Below, piece after piece: positions 55,401 to 64,000 of a stretch of DNA of 64,000 bases. The position numbers and the translations under genes were made by a program. The notes beneath the pieces were generated by a model. That model saw nothing but the letters and a program-made list of their open reading frames with translations, was not told the origin of the DNA and made no database searches. The stretch covers positions 211,001 through 275,000 of the forward strand of contig JAUJYZ010001308.1 in assembly GCA_033675265.1 (NCBI GenBank), given 5' to 3'. This DNA comes from Actinostola sp. cb2023 (Eukaryota; Cnidaria; Anthozoa; Actiniaria; Actinostolidae). Numbering within the stretch: position 1 is the first letter of the stretch; each line of letters opens with the position of its first letter.

Positions 55401-58400
55401 AATCATCAAAATAGTCACATACACAGTTTTCATGTGCACCCCTTCATTTGTAAAAGCGCTGAGACCCAGTGTGGCCCTCCTAAAGCCATTTATTATTATT
55501 ATTATTATTTACATGAATATCAAACTTGATCAGATAATATATTCATCTTTTTGACACAGAGTCAACAGGAACATGTTTGTCCACATAAATGTGTAAAAGG
55601 TAAAACTGTGAAAATCACTTACATATTTGACATTATATTTACAATGCCCTTTTTTGTTTAGATTTGAGTAAAGTTGCTGAAAGAGATCGTCATTCACCCT
55701 ACCCTTTAGTCCCCATGGATAAAGCCATTAACATTGTTATGCAACAAGCAGATTGTCTTGGTACACAATATACCGATACACAAGGTGCGTACATTATACA
55801 GTAACAAAGTATCTAGGTACTGCAGTAAGGTCTGATGTCATGCATTTCTTCAGTGTTTATATTTCTTATTTATAGATGCCACTGGATGTGTTCTTGCTGA
55901 AGACGTCCACTCTGCTACTCCCTTTCCACCATTTCCTGCTTCAATCAAGGATGGTTACGCAGTATTAGGTATATTATAACTAGGTGTTATACTATATAAA
56001 TACAGTTTAATAAACGAGCAGGAGTGTTTTCTCGGGTTTAAAACAATCAGGCGAAGCTGAGTGGTTTTAGACCCGTTAAAACACGATTTGCGAGTTTATT
56101 AAACAGCTTCAAAAAAGATCTAGTTCAAGAATAATACATTTTCGGATGATTTCAGTTAAAAACAGCAAGGAAAACACAAACATAGCAGTAACGTGTTGCT
56201 TCTAACGCCTCACACATGCGCACCGATACTCTCAAAGAGATCCCACATTTGAACAATGTTCTGAAAGTGTGACCAAGGAGCAATCTTTCCCGTACAGGGA
56301 ACTGGGAGGTCAATGATACGACACCAATATTATACCTTCCCTTATTAATTAGTATTCTTTATATAAAGAATACTAATAAGCAGTGTGTTATCGGGTATAA
56401 AGGTACATGCACGTGATGGATTTCATCCTTCTGATTGAATGAATTGCTCATTAATTATGTATGAGTTTTTTAAGAATATGTAACAGTAATAGCCAATGTT
56501 GTCTTTACATGCAGCTGCTGATGGTCCTGGGATTCGTCAAGTCATTGGTCCAGTTACGGCAGGTGAAATGGTACATATTTTATTTAACTGAATAATTGAG
56601 GAATGTATTACTTACATGTACTTTACCTATTATTGTTGTATAGTACCATAATATGTTGTTATGTATTGAAGACTTCATCAGCAGTAACAACAGGAAGTGT
56701 GATACTTTACCTACTATTGTTGTATATTACCATAATATGTTGTTATTTATTGAAGACTTCATCAGCAGTAACAACAGGAAGTGTGATACTTTACCTACTA
56801 TTGTTGTATATTACCATAATATGTTGTTATTTATTGAAGACTTCATCAGCAGTAACAACAGGAAGTGTGATGCGCATCACCACTGGTGCACCATTGCCGC
56901 CCGGTGCTGATGCAGTGGTACAAGTTGAGGATACTGAACTTGTAGAAAGCACCGATATGGTAAGATGTCATAGTAATTGTGGTGAACATAGTTCATTTTA
57001 TTGACAGTTTTTATCTTTTTAAGGGTAAAACAGAAGTTAAAGTGAAGATTTTGACAATCCCTAAAGTTGGCCAAGACATACGGTAAGACATTTACTGTTG
57101 CACGGACTGTCAGACAACTGCCATACTTTCTCTTGCCTTCAATGTTGATGTCTTCATGTAGATCTATTGGTTTTGACATTGCCGAGGGAGAGAAAGTACT
57201 TAGTCAAGGTGATGTACTTGGACCAGCAGAGCTTGGTCTGTTAGCCACCGTGGGCATGTCACAAGGCTCTAGTCAAATAGTTCTTGTATAAAGCAATAAT
57301 GACAAGGTTAGTAATCACCACAAGGCTATACAGCAGAGAATCAGCAGAGACAGATAGAAATAGACAACAAACACAGAAGAAGCTAATGCTTCTCTCTAAC
57401 AGTTCCAGTCTGATGAACTAGAATATTTATGTCATTGTTTACTACTAATAATAATACAAGATACAATATTTTTCTGTCCACACATTCTTCAACCAAGTAG
57501 AATCACTGATCACATTGCTACTCTATAATTATTATGATTGACTGATTGACAGGTGTTAGTCTATAGAAGACCTAAAGTTGCCATCCTCTCTACTGGTAAC
57601 GAGGTGAGAAGTCACTCCCAAGTTCTTGTATAAAGCAATAATGAGGGTTGTCACAAGGCTCTAGTCAAATAGTTCTTGTATAAAGCAATAATGAGGGTTG
57701 TCACAAGGCTCTAGTCAAATAGTTCTTGTATAAAGCAATAATGAGGGTTGTCACAAGGCTCTAGTCAAATAGTTCTTGTATAAAGCAATAATGAGGGTTG
57801 TCACAAGGCTCTAGTCAAATAGTTCTTGTATAAAGCAATAATGAGGGTTGTCACAAGGCTCTAGTCAAATAGTTCTTGTATAAAGCAATAATGAGGGTTG
57901 TCACAAGGCTCTAGTCAAATAGTTCTTGTATAAAGCAATAATGAGGGTTGTCACAAGGCTCTCTAGTCATAATAGGGTTGTCACAAGGCTCTAGTCAAAT
58001 AGTTCTTGTATAAAGCAATAATGAGGGTTGTCACAAGGCTCTAGTCAAATAGTTCTTGTATAAAGTAATCTCAGTCAAATAGTTCTTGTATAAAGCAATA
58101 ATGAGGGTTGTCACAAGGCTCTAGTCAAATAGTTCTTGTATAAAGCAATAATGAGGGTTGTCACAAGGCTCTAGTCAAATAGTTCTTGTATAAAGCAATA
58201 ATGAGGGTTGTCACAAGGCTCTAGTCAAATAGTTCTTGTATAAAGCAATAATGGGTTGTCAAATATCTTGTATAAAGCAATAATGAGGGTTGTCACAAGG
58301 CTCTAGTCAAATAGTTCTTGTATAAAGCTAATGAGGGTTGTACAAGGCTCTATCAAATAGTTCTTGTATAAAGCAATAATGAGGGTTGTCACAAGGCTCT

Positions 58401-61400
58401 AGTCAAATAGTGGTTGCTATGTATCACAACCCTAGGCAATATAGGAGTTGTCACCATATCAAATGTTCTTGTATAAAGCAATAATATGCAAGTAGTCAAA
58501 TGTTCTTGTATCAAATAATGAGGGTTGTCACACCCTGGATATATCCATATATGTCTGGTCAAATATGCAGCAATAATAGGGTTGTCACAAGGCTCTAACC
58601 AAATAGTTCTTATAAAGCCCATATATGGTATAAAGCAATAAGAGGGTGGGTCATATGTCATAGTTGTTCTTGTATAAAGCAATAATGAGGGTTGTCACAA
58701 GGCTCTAGTCCTGTATATAAGCAATAATGAGGGTTGTCACAAGGCCTAGTCAAATAGTTCTTGTATAAAGCAATAATGGGGGTCAAGGCTATGCAGTGGT
58801 TGCTATGACAACCCTGGATATACCCATAAATGTCTGGTGAAATGGCTCATATTTAACTTTGATGTTTTCAAGATAGTACAGTCCACAGGGAATCCAAGTG
58901 CTGGACAAATCAGAGACAGTAACAAGACAACTCTAATGTCTGCTGTACAGAGGGAAGGTTTTGAAGTCATTGACTTAGGAATTGCTCATGACAAGTAAGG
59001 AGATATGGTGTGCTTTTAGCATTTCTACCTGGGTGTCTGGTCATATGCAGTGGTACTATGTGGATATACCAATAATGCCTGGTCATATGCTGGCAACCCT
59101 GGATATATCCATATAGTCATATGCTAGCTATACCAATAACTGGCTATGCAGTGGTCTAGTACCCATAAATAACTGGCTAAGTCTAGTCCACAGGGAATCC
59201 AAGTGCTGGCTAAGTCTAGTACCAATAACTGGCTAAGTCTAGTACCAATAACTGGCTAAGTCTAGTACCAATAACTGGCTAAGTCTAGTACCAATAACTG
59301 GCTAAGTCTAGTACCAATAACTGGCTAAGTCTAGTACCAATAACTGGCTAAGTCTAGTACCAATAACTGGCTAGATCTAGTACCAATAACTGGCTAAGTC
59401 TAGTAGTCCAATAACTACCAATAAGTCTAAGTCCAATAACTGGCTAAGTCTAGTAATAACTGGCTAAGTGGCTATACCAATAACTGGCTAAGTCTAGTAC
59501 CAATAACTAGGCTAAGTCTAGTACCAATAACTGGCTAAGTCTAGTACCAATAACTGGCTAAGTCTAGTAGTACCCAATAACTAGGCAAAGTCTAGTACCA
59601 ATAACTGGCTGGCTACCAATAACTGGCTCTAGTACCAATAACTGGCTAGGTCTAGTAGTAACCAATAACTGGCTAGGTCTAGTACCAATAACTGGCTAGG
59701 TCTAATACCAATAACTGTGTATGATGTTTCTAGTCCAGATTCCCTGGAAGCTGCTCTTACCAAGGGTTTGTCCAAGGCAGATGTTATCATTTCTTCTGGT
59801 GGTGTATCCATGGGAGAAAAGGTAATTTTGGATGATGATATTTTCATCAAAGTTTGTGAACTCTGGTGTTAGGGTCTTCTTAAACCAGTTTTTTGGTTTT
59901 AGGATCTTCTTAAAGTGTATATATCTTTTGAAAATCAATTACATATGAAGTGACTAGTGGGATGGTTCAGTATTTTGTGATTTGAGCTTCGCATTGGCGA
60001 GTTATTAAAATTTGAAATCGTGATATGTTAATTCAGTGACGTCAGAGTGGGTTTCATTTATTTACAAAAGCGCCATTGTGCAAATTATTGACAATTTTTA
60101 ATCTGGCAAAAAGTTATCTACAATTTACATGATGTTAATTTGGTTTTTCTATTTCAGAAAAGAATGCTGCTTGGAAAAATATAAATAAGTTACGGCAAAA
60201 CCACACTCTGACGTCACCGAATTAGCATATCACGATTTCAATCCTTTATATCTCGCCAATGCGATGCTCAAATCACAAAATACTGAACCATCCCACTTTT
60301 CACTTCATATGTAATCGATTTTCAAAAGAAAAAAGTTTGTGTCATATACACTTTAAACCAGTTCTTTGGTTTTAAGATCTTCTTAAACCAGTTCTTTGGT
60401 TTTAGGATCTTCTTAAACCAGTTCTTTGGTTTTAGGATCTTCTTAAACCAGTTTTTTTTTTTGGTTTTAGGATCTTTAAACCAGTTTTTTTGGTTTTAGG
60501 ATCTTCTAGGATCTTCTAAACCAAACCAGTTTTTTGGTTTTAGGATCTTCTTAAACCAGTTTTTTGGTTTTAGGATCTTCTCAAACCAGTTTTTTTGGTT
60601 TTAGGATCTTCTTAAACCAGTTTTTTTTGGTTTTAGGATCTTTCAAACCAGTTTTTTGGTTTTAGGAATTTTAAACCAGTTTTTTTTGGTTTTAGGATCT
60701 TCTCAAAACCAGTTTTTTGGTTTTAGGATCTTCTTAAACCAGTTTTTTGGTTTTAGGATCTTCTTAAACCAGTTTTTTGGTTTTAGGATCTTCTTAAACC
60801 AGTTTTTTGGTTTTAGGATCTTCTCAAACCAGTTTTTTGGTTTTAGGATCTTCTTAAACCAGTTTTTTGGTTTTAGGATCTTCTCAAACCAGTTTTTTGG
60901 TTTTAGGATCTTTTAAACCAGTTTTTTGGTTTTAGGATCTTCTTAAACCAGTTTTTTTTGGTTTTAGGATTAGTTCTTTGGTTTTAGGATCTTCTCAAAC
61001 CAGTTTTTGGTTTTAGGATCTTCTTAAACCAGTTTTTTTGGTTTTAGGATCTTCTTAAACCATTTTTTTTGGTTTTAGGATCTTCTTAAACCAGTTTTTT
61101 GGTTTTAGGATCTTCTTCAGTTTTTTGGTTTTAGGATCTTCTCAAACCAGTTTTTTGGTTTTAGGATCTTCTTAAACCAGTTTTTTTTTGGTTTAGGATC
61201 TTCTTAAACCAGTTTTTTGGTTTTAGCTTTCTTAAACCAGTTTTTTTGGTTTTAGGATCTTCTCAAACCAGTTTTTTTGGTTTTTATCTTCTCTGGTTTT
61301 TCTTCTTAAACCAGTTTTTTTTTTTTTGGTTTAGGATCTTCTCAAACCAGTTTTTTGGTTTTAGGATCTTCTTAAACCAGTTTTTTGGTTTTAGGATCTT

Positions 61401-64000
61401 CTTAAACCAGTTTTTTGGTTTTAGGATCTTCTTAAACCAGTTTTTTTGGTTTTAGGATCTTCTTAAACCAGTTTTTTTGGTTTTAGGATCTTCTTAAACC
61501 AGTTTTTTTTGGTTTTAGGATCTTCTTAAACCAGTTTTTTGGTTTTAGGATCTTCTTAAACCAGTTTTTTTTGGTTTTAGGATCTTCTTAAACCAGTTTT
61601 TTTTTTAGGTTTTAGGATCTTCTTAAAGTGTATATATATCTTTTGAAAATCAATTACATATGAAGTGAGTGACTAGTGGGATGGTTCAGTATTTTGTGAT
61701 TTGAGCTTCGCATTGGCGAGTTATTAAAATTTGAAATCGTGATATTTTAATTCAGTGACGTCAGAGTGGGTTTCATTTATTTACAAAAGCGCCATTGTGC
61801 AAATTATTGACATTTTTTTAATCTGGCAAAAAGTTATCTACAATTTACATGATGTTAATTTGGTTTTTCTATTTCAGAAAAGAATGCTGCTTGGAAAAAT
61901 ATAAATAAGTTACGGCAAAACCACACTCTGACGTCACCGAATTAGCATATCACGATTTCAATCCTTTATATCTCGCCAATGCGATGCTCAAATCACAAAA
62001 TACTGAACCATCCCACTTTTCACTTCATATGTAATCGATTTTCAAAAGAAAAAAGTTTGTGTCATATACACTTTAAACCATTCTTTTTTTAGATCTTCTT
62101 AAACCAGTTCTTTGGTTTTAGGATCTTCTTAAACCAGTTTTCTTTGGTTTTAGAAACCAGTTTTTTGGTTTTAGGATCTTCTTAAACCAGTTTTTTAGGA
62201 TCTTCTTAAACCAGTTTTTTGGTTTTAGGATCTTTCAGTTTTTTGGTTTTAGGATCTTCTAAACCAGTTTTTTCGTCAAACCAGTTTTTTTTGGTTTTAG
62301 GATCTTCTAAAAACCAGTTTTTTGGTTTTAGGATCTTTTAGGATCTTTAGGAAACCAGTTTTTTGGTTTTAGGATCCTTCACCAGTTTTTTGGTTTTAGG
62401 ATCTTCAAACCAGTTTTTTGGTTTTAGGATCTTCTTAAACCAGTTTTTTGGTTTTAGGATCTTCTTAAACCAGTTTTTTTGGTTTTAGGATCTTCTGAAA
62501 CAGTTTTTTGGTTTTAGGATTTTTAAACCAGTTTTTTTTTTGGTTTTAGGATCTTCTTAAACCAGTTTTTTTGGTTTTAGGATCTTCTAAACCAGTTTTT
62601 TGGCAAACCAGGAGGATCTTCTCAAACCAGTTTTTTGGTTTTAGGATCTTCTCAAACCAGTTTTTTTGGTTTTAGGATCTTCTTAAACCAGTTTTTTGGT
62701 TTTAGGATCTTCTTAAACCAGTTTTTTGGTTTTAGGATCTTCTTAAACCAGTTTTTTGGTTTTAGGAAAGTTTTTTTGGTTTTAGGATCTTCTTAAAACC
62801 AGTTTTTGGTTTTAGGATCTTCTCAAACCTGTTTTAGGATCTTCTCAAACCAGTTTTTGGTTTTAGGATCTTCTAAACAGTTTTTTTTTTTGGTTTTAGG
62901 AATCGAAAAACCAGTTTTTTGGTTTTAGGATCTTCTTTTTTTGGTTTTAGGATCTTCTTAAACCAGTTTTTTGGTTTTAGGATCTTCTTAAACCAGTTTT
63001 TTTGGTTTTAGGATCTTCTTAAACCAGTTTTTTGGTTTTAGGATCTTCTTAAACCAGTTTTTTGGTTTTAGGATTTAAAGGATCTTCTTAAACCAGTTTT
63101 TTTGGTTTTAGGATCTTCTTAAACCAGTTTTTTTTTTAGGTTTTTAAACCAGGTTTTAGGATCTTCTTTTGGTTTTAGGAAACCAGTTTTTTTTTGGTTT
63201 TAGGATCTTCTTAAACCAGTTTTTTTTTTTTTTTTGTTTTTTTTAGGATCTTCTCAAACCAGTTTTTTTTGGTTTTAGGATCTTCTTTTAGGAGATCTCT
63301 TCTCAAACCAGTTTTTTGGTTTTAGGATCTTCTTAAACCAGTTTTTTTTGGTTTTAGGATCTTCTTAAACCAGTTTTTTTGGTTTTAGGATCTTTAAACC
63401 AGTTTTTTTGGTTTTAGGATCTTCTTAAACCAGTTTTTTGGTTTTAGGATCTTCTTAAACCAGTTTTTTGGTTTTAGGATCTTCTTAAACCAGTTTTTTG
63501 GTTTTAGGATCTTCTCAAACCAGTTTTTTGGTTTTAGGATCTTCTTAAACCAGTTTTTTTGGTTTTAGGATCTTTTAAACCAGTTTTTTGGTTTTAGGAT
63601 CTTCTCAAACCAGTTTTTTGGTTTTAGGATCTTCTTAAACCAGTTTTTGGTTTTAGGATCTTCTTAAACCAGTTTTTTGGTTTTAGGATCTTCTTAAACC
63701 AGTTTTTTTGGTTTTAGGATCTTCTTAAACCAGTTTTTTGGTTTTACCAGTTTTTTGGTTTTAGGATCTTCTTAAACCAGTTTTTTTTTTTTGGTTTTAC
63801 CAGATAAAGCCAGTTCTTCAGTTTTGGAAGAGATTCTTAGTTTCATTTTTTCAGTCAGTCAGTACCAGGCCAGTCTTCTCAGTCAGTCAGTCAGTCAGTC
63901 AGTCAGTCAGTCAGTCAGCCATTCACAGTCTTCAGTCAGTCAGTTCAGTCAGTCAGTCAGTCAGTCATTCATCAGTCACCAGTCAGTCAGTTTCAGTCAT
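52447..64000 (+). CDS. GPHN: Gephyrin (MogA-MoeA fusion), exons 1-18, incomplete at window end
   Basis: Molybdenum-cofactor enzyme (MPT adenylylation plus Mo insertion); in vertebrates also a receptor scaffold. Exons: 52447-52483, 52550-52628, 52773-52830, 52906-52998, 53120-53214, 53867-53933, 54122-54164, 54244-54308, 55560-55599, 55662-55784, 55876-55968, 56515-56570, 56840-56959, 57024-57082, 57162-57285, 57553-57603, 58873-58994, 59734-59821; 471 codons so far, all in phase. The G domain has [29 protein letters not shown] at 75-85 and [20 protein letters not shown] linker of about 50 residues (human about 150) contains CPHKC. The E domain has [63 protein letters not shown] and [10 protein letters not shown]. 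The exon 15 donor is uncertain (57286 GTATAA or 57280 GTTCTT, both in phase). Exon 19 should begin GATCTTCTTAAA (DLLK; human DYLK) beyond the array at the right edge. Confidence 0.93.
53260..53800. mobile_element. MITE-like sequence in GPHN intron 5
   Basis: GTTACTTTCGG / GCTACTTTCGG units cluster at 53320-53420 and again at 53630-53680, around a core of about 220 bp. TACCGTAAAGTTCCGACAGT at 53305 and CTATTTTCGGTACA at 53662 look like ends. Short palindromes GGGATACCTGTGG...CACAGGTATCCC lie just outside on both sides (53254-53282, 53765-53798). Confidence 0.5.
54338..55444. mobile_element. DNA-transposon-like element in GPHN intron 8
   Basis: Inverted arms of about 110 bp begin AAGGGGTGCCCATGAAAACTG. 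It is flanked by CATTTG on both sides (54332-54337, 55445-55450), a 6-bp duplication. Interior blocks match the 17461-18508 element in reverse (for example the GGAAGTTTGCTGAGCAAGTGG and CATCATTAAGCTTGACTGTG regions), despite different ends. Short open frames only. Confidence 0.8.
55998..56104. mobile_element. Hairpin element in GPHN intron 11
   Basis: GTTTAATAAACGAGCAGGAG on the left is mirrored by CGAGTTTATTAAAC on the right, with further inverted pairing of GGGTTTAAAAC / GTTTTAGACCCG. A second small palindrome, TTAGTATTCTTTATATAAAG, lies at 56350-56380. Probably MITE remnants. Confidence 0.6.
56610..56872 (+). repeat. 84-bp in-frame triplication of the GPHN exon 13 acceptor
   Basis: Three copies of intron end plus the first 33 nt of exon 13 ([10 protein letters not shown]). 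Candidate exon starts are 56672, 56756 and 56840, exactly 84 bp apart, each after TATTGAAG. There is no stop in the exon frame. Use of an earlier acceptor would insert 28 or 56 residues, including the very hydrophobic [18 protein letters not shown]. The third copy continues into the conserved MRITTGAP segment, so it is taken as the main exon. Confidence 0.9.
57610..58800 (+). repeat. 50-bp satellite in GPHN intron 16 derived from exon 15's 3' end and donor
   Basis: About 23 units of AAATAGTTCTTGTATAAAGC, AATAATGAGG and GTTGTCACAAGGCTCTAGTC, with scrambled units at 58240-58700. Nearly the whole unit matches 57256-57302, the end of exon 15 plus its candidate donor and following intron. The array starts within about 20 bp of the exon 16 donor, so the sequence has jumped over one exon. 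Confidence 0.9.
59030..59712 (+). repeat. 23-bp satellite in GPHN intron 17 with an exon 17 fragment
   Basis: About 22 units of CTGGCTAAGTCTAGTACCAA plus TAA. At 59185-59209 it contains a 25-nt exact copy of exon 17 (58880-58904). The last unit merges into the exon 18 acceptor (ATACCAATAACTGTGTATGATGTTTCTAG). 59030-59150 holds scrambled precursors related to the intron 16 array (TCTGGTCATATGC). Confidence 0.9.
59914..60352. mobile_element. TTAA-flanked foldback MITE, copy 1
   Basis: Inverted arms start AGTGTATATATCTTTTGAAA and share blocks such as GGATGGTTCAGTATTTTGTG. It is flanked by TTAA (59910-59913, 60353-60356), which fits the piggyBac/Kolobok type of target. It is inserted in a CTTCTTAAACCAG satellite unit. 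About 439 bp, non-coding. Confidence 0.85.
61627..62072. mobile_element. TTAA-flanked foldback MITE, copy 2 (duplicated with the array)
   Basis: Almost identical to 59914-60352, including the same unit-internal insertion point, with TTAA at 61623-61626 and 62073-62076. The identical position in the 30-bp unit suggests copying along with surrounding satellite and not an independent insertion. Confidence 0.85.
63830..64000. repeat. CAGT microsatellite at the window end
   Basis: Imperfect CAGT/CAGTCAGT run following the 30-bp satellite and extending past the window. No coding sequence. Confidence 0.85.

Larger units (their letters stand above)
59872..63800 (+). repeat. 30-bp satellite in GPHN intron 18: predicted exon 19 acceptor plus exon start
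   Basis: Roughly 100 units of TTTTTTGGTTTTAG followed by GATCTTCTTAAACCAG, with variable T-tract lengths. TTTTGGTTTTAG|GAT is a textbook acceptor. GAT CTT CTT AAA CCA GTT reads DLLKPV in the phase needed after exon 18 (GGVSMGEK), where human gephyrin has DYLKQV. In that frame a unit reads DLLKPVFWF then stop. Two TTAA-flanked element copies interrupt it. From 63830 it passes into CAGT repeats. Confidence 0.92.

Overview
This is eukaryotic nuclear DNA from an animal. It has multi-exon genes with GT-AG introns, AATAAA signals, and a gene set that is animal-specific or has its animal architecture: BAF/BANF1, VRK, taspase 1, a fused gephyrin and a BRMS1-like Sin3 subunit. Low GC, close-packed genes with short shared promoters, and many small inverted-repeat transposons suggest a marine invertebrate. 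A sponge is my best guess, but the sequence does not prove it. I saw no tRNA, rRNA, CRISPR array or bacterial-type gene.

Layout. 1-5100 is a nest of inverted-repeat (foldback) elements carrying broken gene fragments, flanked by a direct repeat. 5226-6416 is an intronless gene of unknown function. 7479-9788 (-) is ELAC1-type tRNase Z in 3 exons. 10080-22688 (+) is a BRMS1L/Sds3-family gene in 14 exons, its introns full of MITE-like elements. 22689-24772 is intergenic. 24773-25045 (-) is BANF1. 25515-34486 (+) is a VRK1-like kinase in 10 exons. 34811-52315 (-) is TASP1 in 14 exons, two of its introns blown up by satellites of about 8.4 and 5 kb. 52447 to the window end (+) is gephyrin, exons 1-18, running off the right edge.

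The genes are organised as divergent pairs: ELAC1/BRMS1L (291 bp between start codons), BANF1/VRK (469 bp) and TASP1/GPHN (131 bp). VRK and TASP1 meet tail to tail with overlapping 3' ends. The BANF1/VRK pair stands out because VRK1 is the known kinase of BAF.

The most unusual feature is that many intronic tandem arrays include, or directly abut, splice junctions. In VRK, the acceptor plus the first codons of the exon encoding the kinase DYG motif is repeated about 52 times. In gephyrin, the exon-13 acceptor plus its first 33 nt is triplicated in frame. The exon-15 3' end with its donor is amplified in the next intron but one. A 25-nt piece of exon 17 sits inside an intron-17 array. The predicted exon-19 acceptor plus its first 18 nt is amplified about 100 times. 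Several other arrays end within a few bases of a splice site. This looks like a recurrent process that amplifies exon/intron boundaries, creating long runs of competing splice sites.
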